DNA of 58,375 nt from Acidobacteriaceae bacterium (GCA_003134435.1 PLBE01000116.1:1-58375), one strand, 5' to 3'. Shown: positions 34,587 to 43,063, counted from the stretch's first letter. Program-made: numbers and translations. Notes: generated by a model not told the origin, from the letters alone.

Positions 34587-36320
34587 ATGCCAAATTTCTC
34601 GATACCTCTTTCCGGATTGACCGCCAGTTCCGCCGCCCTTTCCACCGCCGCCAACAATCTTGCGAACCTCAACACTACCGGCTATAAAGACCAGCAGATC
34701 CAGTTTTCAGACCTGTTCTATCAGAATCTCGGCTCGAACGGCGCCGGCGATCCGATTCAGCAGGGCTCGGGCGTCCAAATCAGTTCTCAACCTTCCAACT
34801 TTACCCAAGGAGATGTTACGGCTACGGGCACCGACGCCGATGTCGCGATCAACGGCAATGGGTTCTTCGTGGTGCAGCAAAATGGCGTGCAGACCTATAC
34901 GCGCGCCGGTAATTTCGAAGTGGGCACCGACAACCTGCTCGAGACCTCCGACGGTCAGCAGGTCCTGGGATACGGCGCCACCAATGGCGTGGTCAGCACC
35001 AGCGCCGGACTGAGCACGCTGGCGCTTGGAGCAGGAACCAGCAGCACCGCGACTCCGACCGCCAACCTGCAAATGACAACGAATCTCAACGCCACCGCCG
35101 CCGACGGTTCCACCTATTCCACCACCGCCACCATCTATGATTCCCTCGGCGCCCCCCACCAAGTCACAATCACGTACACCAATCTCGATGCCCCCGCCAC
35201 CCCTGCCATTACTGCCGCCCCCGCCCAGGCGGCGACTGGCATTCTAACCATGACTGCCCTCCCAGTTGCCACCCAGACCATCACCGTTGGTACTCAGACC
35301 TACACGTTCACGACCAACGCTCCGGCGGCCGGAAGCAACGACGTTTTCATCGGCGCAACCGTGGCGGAAACTACCGCCAATCTGGTGAATGCCATCAATG
35401 GCAATTATGCCGATGCCACCGGAACTGCGACCCCGGACGGCTACGGAACCGGCACCGCCACCAATCCCGCCGTCACCGCAACCGACGCTGGCAATGGCGT
35501 TATCGATTTCACAGCGGACGTCCCCGGCACCGCCGGCTTCGCTGCCACCAGCACCGGTACTGGCGCCACCAACCTTAGCTGGAACACCGGCGCCGGAGCG
35601 AACGGTGTCGCCGCCGTCAACGCCCAACCCGCCACTCCCCCGGTCGTCAACACCTGGGGCTATTCGGTTGCCATCCCTCCCACCGACCTTAATGCCATCA
35701 ATGGTGTTCCTCAAACGGGAATACTGCAAACCGGCACTTTGACCTTCAATGGCAACGGTATCCTGACTGCGGATACCATCGGCGCCGCGGGCGCTACCAA
35801 CAACCCCCCGGTAGACATCACGGGAATCCCAATCACCTCATTCGCCGACGGAGCCAGCAACCAGACTTTCAACTGGAATGTTCTCAGTGGAACGACTCCG
35901 GTGATCACTCAACTGGCGGCCGCCAACAGTAACGCCTCCATTCAACAGGATGGCACCAGCAGTGGCACCCTGCAGAATTTCAGCATCGGTTCCGACGGCA
36001 CCATTACCGGATCCTTCAGCAACGGCACCACCGCTACTCTCGGACAACTCGCGCTCGCCAGCTTTGCCGACCAGCAGGGTCTCTCGCGCGACGGCAGCAA
36101 CGACTTTACCCCTACGCTGTCCTCCGGTCAGCCCACCGTCGGCGCACCGACCAGCGGCGGGCTGGGCAGTGTCTCCGGAGGCGCCCTCGAAGCATCCAAC
36201 GTCGACATCGCCACCGAGTTCGCCAACTTAATCGTCGCCCAGCGCACGTATGAAGCCAACGCGCGCGTCGTCACGACCTTCGACACCATCGCGCAGGACA
36301 CCATCGCCATGAAACAGTAA
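34587..36320 (+). CDS. flgE: Flagellar hook protein FlgE with inserted domain
   Basis: Polymerises into the universal joint. The N-terminal rod/hook motif is 'SAALSTAANNLANLNTTGYKDQQIQFSDLF' at ~12-41, and the C-terminal hook signature is 'ALEASNVDIATEFANLIVAQRTYEANARVVTTFDTIAQDTIAMK'. Both are intact. Between them, ~residues 190-350 hold an extra Ala/Thr/Gly/Val-rich segment ('TITVGTQTYTFTTNAP', 'VAETTANLVNAINGN') resembling repeats of flagellin or phage tail fibres. 577 aa is long for FlgE (about 400 usual). ATG at 34587 follows AAGGAG. Confidence 0.94.
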   Translation: MPNFSIPLSGLTASSAALSTAANNLANLNTTGYKDQQIQFSDLFYQNLGSNGAGDPIQQGSGVQISSQPSNFTQGDVTATGTDADVAINGNGFFVVQQNGVQTYTRAGNFEVGTDNLLETSDGQQVLGYGATNGVVSTSAGLSTLALGAGTSSTATPTANLQMTTNLNATAADGSTYSTTATIYDSLGAPHQVTITYTNLDAPATPAITAAPAQAATGILTMTALPVATQTITVGTQTYTFTTNAPAAGSNDVFIGATVAETTANLVNAINGNYADATGTATPDGYGTGTATNPAVTATDAGNGVIDFTADVPGTAGFAATSTGTGATNLSWNTGAGANGVAAVNAQPATPPVVNTWGYSVAIPPTDLNAINGVPQTGILQTGTLTFNGNGILTADTIGAAGATNNPPVDITGIPITSFADGASNQTFNWNVLSGTTPVITQLAAANSNASIQQDGTSSGTLQNFSIGSDGTITGSFSNGTTATLGQLALASFADQQGLSRDGSNDFTPTLSSGQPTVGAPTSGGLGSVSGGALEASNVDIATEFANLIVAQRTYEANARVVTTFDTIAQDTIAMKQ

Positions 36321-36371
36321 GACTGAACCAGTCTGGGCGCGACCGGCAAGCGCGAGGCGAACGCATCAGAA

Positions 36372-36395
36372 GGCTGCGGCGAGAAAGCCGCAGCC
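36372..36395 (+). terminator. Strong hairpin after flgE, no T run
   Basis: GGCTGCGGC (36372-36380) and GCCGCAGCC (36387-36395) form a perfect nine-base stem with a GAGAAA loop, 50 bp after the flgE stop. Without a T run it may be a transcript-stabilising or weak-termination hairpin that lowers expression of fliL and later genes. No gene is seen in 36321-36540. Confidence 0.4.
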
Positions 36396-36540
36396 CGCTC
36401 TGAGTCTCCTCATGAGAGTCGACTAAGAAAGGCCACCCGTCGCACTCCCCGTTGGCCGCCCCGCGGAAGCCCACCTTCTCCCCCGTTCTTTCCCCTGATT
36501 CCATGCCGCTTCCCGCTACCGCCCTTTGGGTGGTTTGCAT

Positions 36541-37041
36541 GTGAGCCCCGGCACCCAGTTTGCAATCAACGGAAATATGCCCGATGCGCCGGCAAGTTCC
36601 GCATCCAGAAACGCAACCAACAACAGCAAGGCATGGATGGCCGTCGCCCTCGCCCTGGTGCTGGTCGGGGCGGGAAGCTTCGTCTGGTTGCGTCCGCAGA
36701 GTTCGACCAGCCCGGCTGAAGGGAGAGGAGCGGAATCCACCCTGGCGCTCGAGACCTTTGTCGTCAATCTCAACGGATCCGGCCAGCGCGCCTATCTGCG
36801 GATCGGAATCACGCTTGGGATGGCGCGCCCATTCGGCGGCGGCAACCGGCCAGAAGGCGCGCCCACGGCGCTCGTCCGCGACACCATCCTTTCCGTTCTT
36901 GGCGCCGCTCAGCCCGAGGCGCTGCTGCAAGCCCAAGGCAAGCGTCAGCTCAAAGGGGAACTCCTGAAAGCTCTACAGGAGCGTATGCCGCAGATGGCGA
37001 TCGAGAACGTGTATTTCACCGAATTTCTAGTCCAAATGTAA
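36541..37041 (+). CDS. fliL: Flagellar basal-body protein FliL
   Basis: Single-pass inner-membrane protein that surrounds the stator and supports torque. A cytoplasmic N-terminus precedes a membrane segment at ~33-52 ('AWMAVALALVLVGAGSFVWL'). The periplasmic part follows ('LETFVVNLNGSGQRAYLRIGITLGM' ... 'RDTILSVL', 'LKGELLKALQERMP', 'VYFTEFLVQ'), which is the FliL pattern. GTG at 36541 is chosen, with GGGTGG upstream; ATG at 36577 is an alternative. Confidence 0.9.
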   Translation: MSPGTQFAINGNMPDAPASSASRNATNNSKAWMAVALALVLVGAGSFVWLRPQSSTSPAEGRGAESTLALETFVVNLNGSGQRAYLRIGITLGMARPFGGGNRPEGAPTALVRDTILSVLGAAQPEALLQAQGKRQLKGELLKALQERMPQMAIENVYFTEFLVQM

Positions 37042-37096
37042 GCGGCCAGATGCTAGGCCGGATGTAAATCAACCGCATGGAAATGGTGCAAATGGA

Positions 37097-37390
37097 ATGG
37101 CTGCCGCCGCCCAACCCAAACCCGAAGCTTCAGCTGCCACTCCCCTGTCTGATCCTCTTGCCGAAAGATGGCAGCGTCTCGAGCTTCTGCCTTGCCTGCT
37201 CACCATCGAAATTTTGCTGCCCGGTTTCACCGTTGCCGATCTTGTCCATCTCGAGCCCGGCCGCATCATCGCCAGCCGCTGGACGGTAGGGCAGGACATT
37301 CCCTTGCGGATTAATGACGAATTGATTGCCTGGAGCGAGTTCGAAATCGTGCAAAACCGCCTTGCCGTGCGCTTGACGGAGTTGGCGTAG
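37097..37390 (+). CDS. fliN: Short FliN-type C-ring protein (SpoA domain)
   Basis: 97 aa consisting of a ~35-residue lead and one SpoA/FliN domain ('LLTIEILLPGFTVADLVHLEPGRIIASRWTVGQDIPLRINDELIAWSEFEIVQNRLAVRLTEL'). It probably lines the base of the C ring as FliN does. It sits where fliM-fliN usually stand (after fliL, before fliO), but fliM has moved downstream. A second SpoA protein is encoded at 44876. Its stop TAG overlaps the GTG start of fliO (TAGTG). Confidence 0.85.
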   Translation: MAAAAQPKPEASAATPLSDPLAERWQRLELLPCLLTIEILLPGFTVADLVHLEPGRIIASRWTVGQDIPLRINDELIAWSEFEIVQNRLAVRLTELA

Positions 37391-37779
37391 TGGAGATGGC
37401 AAGCATGGAACTGGCAACGTTGGAACCGAAAAAAATAACGACCGAGTTCCTCCCGGCCGCAATTACACCGAACGGAAACTTATCGCGTCTCTCCACCCGC
37501 CCGTCCGCACTCGCCGCTCAGCGCCTGAAGGTCTGGTGGCGGTTCATGGTCTCGCGCGCCGCACCCCGACGCAAATCGCTCTCCGTTCGTGAAACCGCCG
37601 CCCTCGGAGATCGCCGCTTTGTCTCCGTCATCCAGTTCGAGGGCCTGCGCTTTCTTGTCGGATCCAGTCCCTCCTCGGTCGCCCTGCTGGCCCAGTTGCC
37701 GGACGAACCCGCCAGCCGCAACGAAAACCCCGAGAAAAAAGAGAGCAAAGAGAGCAAAGAGAGAAAAGAGAGAAATTAG
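37390..37779 (+). CDS. fliO: FliO-like export component, without visible membrane helix
   Basis: The C-terminal half matches the cytoplasmic FliO domain ('KSLSVRETAALGDRRFVSVIQFEGLRFLVGSSPSSVALLAQLP', ~62-104). FliO helps assemble FliP into the export gate and normally has an N-terminal membrane helix, but none is visible here. The C-terminal tail is a simple Lys/Glu/Ser repeat (KKESKESKERKERN). GTG start at 37390 and stop at 37779 are both in TAGTG overlaps with fliN and fliP, so the gene is tightly coupled. Confidence 0.75.
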   Translation: MEMASMELATLEPKKITTEFLPAAITPNGNLSRLSTRPSALAAQRLKVWWRFMVSRAAPRRKSLSVRETAALGDRRFVSVIQFEGLRFLVGSSPSSVALLAQLPDEPASRNENPEKKESKESKERKERN

Positions 37780-38576
37780 TGCCAAACTTGCCCATCGCGA
37801 AGCTTGACCGGTTGGTCCCGAATCGATCCGCCCGGCTCGTCCTCTCATCTCTTATCTTTTTCCTCGGCGGCGCCGCTCCCCTCTGGGCGCGTCCGCACTC
37901 CTCGCCCGGCTTCTCTCTGCCCGGTCTTCTGCCCGGCGCCTCCGCGACGGGCGGTTCCGCGTCCTGGAACATCGTCGTCCTACTCACCCTGCTGACCATG
38001 ATCCCGGCCATCGTGCTCTCGATGACGCCTTTCGTGCGCCTGCTCATCGTGTTTCATTTTCTCCGCCAGGCGCTCGGAACTCAGACTACGCCCAGCAATC
38101 AGACGCTCATCGGACTCTCCCTCATTCTTACTTTTTTCCTCATGCAACCGGTGGGCGCCGCCATCTATTCCGACGCCATCGTTCCACTCGATGCCGGACA
38201 CATCACCATGTTGGCCGCGCTCGATCGCGCCATCATTCCCATGCGCCGCTTCATGCTCAAGTACGCCCGCGAAAAAGATCTCGCGCTCTTCGTCGACCTG
38301 GCGCACGCGCCGCGTCCCGCCCGTCCCGAAGATCTCGACATGCGCATCGTCGCGCCCGCCTATCTTCTCAGCGAACTGCAGGCCGGGTTTCGCATTGGCG
38401 CTGCTCTCTTCCTGCCTTTTCTCGTGATCGATCTCGTGACTGCCGCCATCACCACCTCGGTCGGCATGATGCAACTGCCCCCGGTCATCATTTCCACCCC
38501 GCTCAAGATTCTATTGTTCGTCGTGGTCGACGGATGGAACCTGCTCATCGGCTCCCTGATGCGGAGTTTTTCTTGA
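37779..38576 (+). CDS. fliP: Flagellar export gate protein FliP
   Basis: Core of the FliPQR export channel. A signal peptide-like N-terminus (to ~42, 'LSSLIFFLGGAAPLWA') is followed by the FliP signature 'MTPFVRLLIVFHFLRQALGTQTTPSNQTLIGLSLILTFFLM' (~85-125). Two C-terminal membrane helices carry 'DLVTAAITTSVGMMQLPPVIISTPLKILLFVVVDGWNLL'. GTG start at 37779 overlaps the fliO stop. Confidence 0.97.
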   Translation: MPNLPIAKLDRLVPNRSARLVLSSLIFFLGGAAPLWARPHSSPGFSLPGLLPGASATGGSASWNIVVLLTLLTMIPAIVLSMTPFVRLLIVFHFLRQALGTQTTPSNQTLIGLSLILTFFLMQPVGAAIYSDAIVPLDAGHITMLAALDRAIIPMRRFMLKYAREKDLALFVDLAHAPRPARPEDLDMRIVAPAYLLSELQAGFRIGAALFLPFLVIDLVTAAITTSVGMMQLPPVIISTPLKILLFVVVDGWNLLIGSLMRSFS

Positions 38577-38585
38577 AAGGCGCTT

Positions 38586-38855
38586 ATGGGAACCGAACAA
38601 GTTGTCGCGCTGTTCCGCCACACGCTGCAGATGGCTCTGCTGATGGGGGCTCCGCTGTTGCTGGTGGCGGTGCTGGTCAGCCTGCTGGTCAACGTTGCCC
38701 AGGTGCTCACTTCCTTGCAGGATCAAACCCTCTCCACGGTCCCGCGTCTGGCCGCGGTGGCGGCCGCGACCCTGCTGTTTTTTCCCTGGATGCTGCGCAA
38801 GCTGATGTTCTTCACCATCGCCATGTGGTCCGACTTCCATTCGTTTGTCCGATGA
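38586..38855 (+). CDS. fliQ: Flagellar export gate protein FliQ
   Basis: 89 aa with two membrane helices ('TLQMALLMGAPLLLVAVLVSLLVNVAQVLTSLQDQTLSTVPRLAAV', then 'TLLFFPWMLRKLMFF'), the standard FliQ layout. It lies nine bases after fliP. Confidence 0.96.
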   Translation: MGTEQVVALFRHTLQMALLMGAPLLLVAVLVSLLVNVAQVLTSLQDQTLSTVPRLAAVAAATLLFFPWMLRKLMFFTIAMWSDFHSFVR

Positions 38856-38898
38856 GCGCGACCCGGCAAGCCCGTCTCTACACCACTTGAGGTGATTT

Positions 38899-39696
38899 GT
38901 GTTCCAGATGCCAATCGCGACACCATTTGCACTTCCAATCGAGCGCACCCTCGCGGTCGGGATGATTGCCGGAGCCCGCGTCACTGGACTGCTCGTGGTC
39001 GCGCCTTTTCTCGGCAGCGCCGGCGTCCCCGCTCGAATCAAGATTGGCCTCGCCTTTTTTCTCACGTTATTCATGGCACCCTTGGTGCCAGCTCCCCCGG
39101 CGACCCTTACTGCTCCCGCGCTCATCGCGCTCCTGCTCGGCGAATTCGCCATCGGCTTCCTGCTTGGATTTACCCTCCAACTCATTTTCGAAGCGGGACA
39201 GGTTGCCGGCCAGGTGTGCGGCGTCCAAATGGGATTTTCCCTGGCCAGCGTCATCAACCCTGACAACAGCCAGGCCGATTCCGCCGCGCTCTCCACGTTT
39301 TATGAATTGATTGTGCTGCTGCTCTTCATTCAGCTTGGCGTGCCCCACTGGCTGCTGCGGGGACTGGCCCGGAGCTTCGCCTATCTGCCGCCCGGCCACC
39401 TGTCGCTCACCCTGCCTGCCGTACACGCGCTTTTCCAGTTCGCCGCCGCCATGTTTGTCTCCGGCCTGCAGATTGCCGCGCCCGTGCTGGTGGCCAGCCT
39501 GTTTGCCGATGTCGCGCTCGGCTTTATCGGCAAAGCTTCCCCACAATTACCCGTCCTGTTTGTCGGGATCTCGCTCAAGAACCTGCTGGGCTTGGCGCTG
39601 ATGTGCGGCGCCGTTGCTTACTGGCCACGATTTTTTGATGCCCGTTTTGGCCGCGCACTCGATGCCTCGGAAAGGATTTTGCAACTCGCCCGCTAG
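38899..39696 (+). CDS. fliR: Flagellar export gate protein FliR
   Basis: Third gate subunit with about six membrane segments. Family blocks 'GARVTGLLVVAPFLGSAGVPARIKIGLAFFLTLF', 'GQVAGQVCGVQMGFSLASVINPDNSQADSAALSTFYEL' and 'LFADVALGFIGKASPQLPVLFVGISLKNLLGLALM' are present. 265 aa is normal. GTG at 38899 follows GAGGTGA; an ATG three codons later is possible. Confidence 0.96.
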   Translation: MFQMPIATPFALPIERTLAVGMIAGARVTGLLVVAPFLGSAGVPARIKIGLAFFLTLFMAPLVPAPPATLTAPALIALLLGEFAIGFLLGFTLQLIFEAGQVAGQVCGVQMGFSLASVINPDNSQADSAALSTFYELIVLLLFIQLGVPHWLLRGLARSFAYLPPGHLSLTLPAVHALFQFAAAMFVSGLQIAAPVLVASLFADVALGFIGKASPQLPVLFVGISLKNLLGLALMCGAVAYWPRFFDARFGRALDASERILQLAR

Positions 39697-39732
39697 CTTT
39701 GCAGCTCGCCCCATAAGCGACCACCACCGACT

Positions 39733-40818
39733 ATGCCCGAATCGAACCAGACCGAACAGGCCACCCCGCGACGCCGCCAGAAAGCCCGCGAAAAAGGCCA
39801 GGTTGCCCGCAGCCGCGATCTCATCGGCGCCGCCTCCGGTATGGCTGCCACCTTCGTTCTCTACTCCATGATGTCCACGTTCCCATTGGCCTTTCGCGGT
39901 TTTCTTCATGACTGCCTCGAGGGCGCGGCGTCCGGCACGCTCCGCATGGACGCTCTGCCCCCCCTGCTCAACCACTTTGGACTCTTCGCCGCCACCGCCG
40001 CCGGGCTCGGATTGGGATGGATCGCCGCTCTCGCCTCCGCCCTCGCCCAGGGCGGACTTGTCTTCGCCCCGGCCTCGCTGATGCCCACCGGTTCGCGCAT
40101 GAGTCCCGTCGCCAAACTGGGCCAGCTTTTCTCCATCACCGCGCTCCGTGGACTCATCAAGTCCCTTCTGCCTGCGGCTGCTGTCGGCTATCTCGCCGTC
40201 GGTTGCCTGCGCCGCGACTGGCCCGCGCTCATGGCGCTCTCCGCCCGCTCCGCTCGCGGCGTGGCTGGGTTTGCCGCCGCACGCGTCTTCGAAGTTGCCT
40301 GGAAGTCTGCCCTCGTTCTGCTCGTCTGGTCGGTTCTCGACTACCTGTTCGAACGCCAGCATCTTTCGAGCGAATTGAAAATGAGCCGCCAGGAACTGAA
40401 AGACGAATACAAGGAAACGGAAGGGAATCCGATCATCAAAGGCCGCATTCGCCGCCTGCAGCGCCAGATGCGCCGCCGCAAGATGCTGCAGGACACCAAA
40501 CGCGCCGCCGTCGTCATCACCAATCCCACCGAATACGCCATCGCCATCGAGTACCACCCGGATATGCCCGCGCCGGTCGTCGTCGCCAAGGGGCGCAACC
40601 TCTTCGCCGCCCAGATTCGCGAAATCGCCCGCTGGGAAAACATTCCCATGGTCGAGAATCCCCCGCTGGCCCACATCCTCTACCGCACGGTCGAGGTGGG
40701 AGACAGCGTTCCCGCCAATCTCTATGCCGTCCTCGCCGAAATCCTGGCTGCTATCTTCCGCGCCCAGGCCCGCGCTCTCGCCGCCGCTGGCGCGGCAGAA
40801 AGAGGAGGCCGCCGCTGA
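39733..40818 (+). CDS. flhB: Flagellar export switch protein FlhB, NPTE instead of NPTH
   Basis: Controls the hook-to-filament export switch. The Lys/Arg-rich N-terminus 'EQATPRRRQKAREKGQVARSRDL' leads into four membrane helices and the cytoplasmic domain ('MSRQELKDEYKETEGNPIIKGRIRRLQRQMRRRKMLQ'). The autocleavage site reads 'VVITNPTEYAIAIEYHP': Asn, Pro and Thr are kept, and the usual His is Glu. The stop overlaps the flhA start (tgATG). 361 aa is full length. Confidence 0.95.
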   Translation: MPESNQTEQATPRRRQKAREKGQVARSRDLIGAASGMAATFVLYSMMSTFPLAFRGFLHDCLEGAASGTLRMDALPPLLNHFGLFAATAAGLGLGWIAALASALAQGGLVFAPASLMPTGSRMSPVAKLGQLFSITALRGLIKSLLPAAAVGYLAVGCLRRDWPALMALSARSARGVAGFAAARVFEVAWKSALVLLVWSVLDYLFERQHLSSELKMSRQELKDEYKETEGNPIIKGRIRRLQRQMRRRKMLQDTKRAAVVITNPTEYAIAIEYHPDMPAPVVVAKGRNLFAAQIREIARWENIPMVENPPLAHILYRTVEVGDSVPANLYAVLAEILAAIFRAQARALAAAGAAERGGRR

Positions 40819-42926
40819 TGCCCGCCGCCGTCAAAACCATCGCCGCTCCCTCGCGCAACGGTTTCATCGAATGGATCGTTCCGATCGCGGCCGTCAGTCT
40901 GGTCTTCGTCATGCTGGTGCCGTTGCCGGCGATCTTGCTCGATCTGCTGCTCGCCACCAGTTTTGCCGCGTCGGTACTGGTTTTACTTTCTGCTCTCCAG
41001 ATCTTGCGTCCGGCGCAGTTTTCCGTCTTCCCCAGCCTGCTGCTCCTGCTGACCCTCTTCCGCCTGTCGCTGAACCTGGCTTCCAGCCGCCGCATTCTTC
41101 TCCACGGCAACGAAGGCGCGGGCGCCGCCGGACGCGTCATCGAGGCGTTCGGGCAATTCGTCGTCGGCGGCAACTACATTGTCGGGTTCGTTCTCTTCAT
41201 CGCCCTCATCGCCATCCAGTACATCGTCGTCAGTCACGGCGCCGTCCGCACCGCCGAAGTCACCGCCCGCTTCACCCTTGACGCTCTCCCCGGCAAGCAG
41301 ATGGCGATCGACGCCGATCTCAACGCCGGACTCATCGACGAACATCAAGCCCGCGCCCGCCGCGAACAGATTGCCCGAGAAGCGGAATTCTACGGCGCCA
41401 TGGACGGCGCCGCCCGTTTCAATCAGCGCGACTCCATCGCCACCATCCTCATCACCGCCATCAACATTCTTGCCGGCTTTCTCATCGGAGTCTTCCAACT
41501 CGATATTCCGTTTCGCGAGGCGCTCAAGACCTACACCGTGCTCACCGTCGGCGACGGCCTGGTCACCATGATCCCCTCGCTGCTGGTCTCGATGGCCGGA
41601 GGCATGATCGTTACCCGAGCCTCCTCCAACGCCACTCTTTCCGTCGACCTCGGCACCCAGCTCCTCTCCCGCCGCCGCTCCCTGCAGATTGCAGCCGGCG
41701 TGATGGTCGCCCTCGCTTGCATCCCGGGATTGCCCAAATTTTCCTTTCTCGCCATCGCCGGCGCCGTCGGTTTACTCGCGGCGCGCCTGCCCAAGCCCGT
41801 CAAAGACAAAGACGGAAAAATCATCGAAACTGGCGCCGCCGACTCCGGCGTTCTTCCCGCATCCGAAAAAGACAAGAAAGCCGCCAAGTCCGAATCCATC
41901 GAGGATTTGCTCAAGCTTGACGAACTCTCGCTCGAACTCGGCTACCTGCTCGTCAATCTGGTCGATGCCCAGCAAGGTGGACAGCTCCTGGCGCGAGTCA
42001 AATCCCTGCGCAGCAGCCTTGCCGTCCAGCTCGGCTTCATCGTTCCCGCCATCCACATCACCGACAACGTCCGTCTCAAGCCCCGCGAATACGTTATCTC
42101 CCTGCGTGGCGTCGAAATCGCCCGCTGGGAAATGCTGGAAGACAAAGTTCTCGCCATCAGTTCCGAACTGAACCCGCCCCCACTGACTGGAACCCCCACC
42201 CGCGAGCCCGCTTTCGGCGTTGCCGCCCTGTGGATTTCCCGAGCCCTCGAATCTCAAGCTCTGACCTCTGGCTACGCCGTCGTCGACCAGACTTCCGTAC
42301 TCTCCACCCACCTCGCCGAAGTCATCCGTCAGCACGCCTACGAATTGCTGACCCGCCAGGAAACCAAGCGCTTGCTCGATCGCCTGACGGAGAGTCAGCC
42401 CAAGCTGGTCGAAGAACTGGTTCCCAAGATCCTCAGTCTCGGCGAAGTGCAAAAAGTTCTGCAGCAGTTGCTGCGGGAGCAGGTGTCGATCCGCGACCTT
42501 CCCAGCATCCTCGAGACTCTGCTCGATGTTTCCGTCACCAGCAAGAACCCCATCCTGATGGTCGAGGCGGCGCGCCAGACGCTCGGCCGCGCCCTGGTTC
42601 GCCCCTTGCTCTCGGACGACGGCAGCCTGCGCGTGCTCACCCTCGATCACAATCTCGAAGAGGAACTCAGCCGCGCTTTTAACCCACAGGCGCCCCCCGC
42701 TACCGGCGCCAGTTTGCAGCCCTCGTTCGTGCGCCGCATTCTCGACGGCTTACGCACCCTGGCCGGAGATCAGGTGGCTCAGACCGCGCCCATCCTGCTC
42801 TGTTCCACGCCCGCGCGTTTTCACCTGCGGCGATTGCTCGAACCTTTTCTCCCCAAAATCGTCGTGCTCTCCCCACTGGAAATTCCATCCATGATTCCGG
42901 TGCAGTCGCTGGGGACTGTGCGATGA
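40818..42926 (+). CDS. flhA: Flagellar export gate protein FlhA
   Basis: Proton-driven export gate. ATG at 40818 (with AGGAGG upstream) overlaps the flhB stop. About eight membrane helices cover ~20-330, with the FHIPEP signature region 'RTAEVTARFTLDALPGKQMAIDADLNAGLID' and 'FYGAMDGAARFNQRDSIATILITAINILAG'. The cytoplasmic ring-forming domain follows ('LELGYLLVNLVDAQQGGQLLARVKSLR' to the end). 702 aa is normal. Its stop codon overlaps the ATG of the 46-aa ORF (ATGA). Confidence 0.97.
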   Translation: MPAAVKTIAAPSRNGFIEWIVPIAAVSLVFVMLVPLPAILLDLLLATSFAASVLVLLSALQILRPAQFSVFPSLLLLLTLFRLSLNLASSRRILLHGNEGAGAAGRVIEAFGQFVVGGNYIVGFVLFIALIAIQYIVVSHGAVRTAEVTARFTLDALPGKQMAIDADLNAGLIDEHQARARREQIAREAEFYGAMDGAARFNQRDSIATILITAINILAGFLIGVFQLDIPFREALKTYTVLTVGDGLVTMIPSLLVSMAGGMIVTRASSNATLSVDLGTQLLSRRRSLQIAAGVMVALACIPGLPKFSFLAIAGAVGLLAARLPKPVKDKDGKIIETGAADSGVLPASEKDKKAAKSESIEDLLKLDELSLELGYLLVNLVDAQQGGQLLARVKSLRSSLAVQLGFIVPAIHITDNVRLKPREYVISLRGVEIARWEMLEDKVLAISSELNPPPLTGTPTREPAFGVAALWISRALESQALTSGYAVVDQTSVLSTHLAEVIRQHAYELLTRQETKRLLDRLTESQPKLVEELVPKILSLGEVQKVLQQLLREQVSIRDLPSILETLLDVSVTSKNPILMVEAARQTLGRALVRPLLSDDGSLRVLTLDHNLEEELSRAFNPQAPPATGASLQPSFVRRILDGLRTLAGDQVAQTAPILLCSTPARFHLRRLLEPFLPKIVVLSPLEIPSMIPVQSLGTVR

Positions 42927-43063
42927 AAAAGTCGCCGCTATTTGCTGTTTGTCGGTCGCTGTTGGGACTCCGGATGCTGCCGCGGGTCGCGACGCCAACG
43001 ATCCGCGAACCGCGACCGACGGACAGCGAACGAACTTCCCACGAAAGCAGGCCAGCCTCATGA
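42923..43063 (+). CDS. 46-aa ORF bridging flhA and fliA
   Basis: The frame begins in the ATGA that ends flhA and stops in the ATGA that starts fliA, with no internal stop. The peptide starts MKKSPLFAVCRSLLGLRMLP and is Arg/Pro/Thr/Ser rich afterwards; no family is recognised. It could be a real small protein, or simply a translated bridge that couples fliA translation to flhA. It occupies the place where flhF/flhG stand in many genomes but has no similarity to them. Confidence 0.4.
   Translation: MKKSPLFAVCRSLLGLRMLPRVATPTIREPRPTDSERTSHESRPAS
42963..42978 (+). promoter_or_regulatory. Sigma-54 promoter-like sequence before fliA
   Basis: TGGGACTCCGGATGCT has GG and GC exactly 12 bp apart and matches the -24/-12 consensus at TGG, AC and TGCT. 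It is 82 bp upstream of the fliA start, within the small ORF. The window encodes two sigma-54 activators, which makes a functional site plausible. Confidence 0.35.

Noticed and set aside
39547-40674. 375-codon open frame on the minus strand opposite flhB
   Set aside because: Antisense to certain fliR and flhB; Gly/Glu/Gly-Gly-rich composition typical of a shadow.
40017-40817. Upstream extension of the flhA frame by 267 codons
   Set aside because: Arg/Pro/His-rich sequence lying in a second phase over flhB; the flhA homology begins at the ATG at 40818, which has its own AGGAGG.
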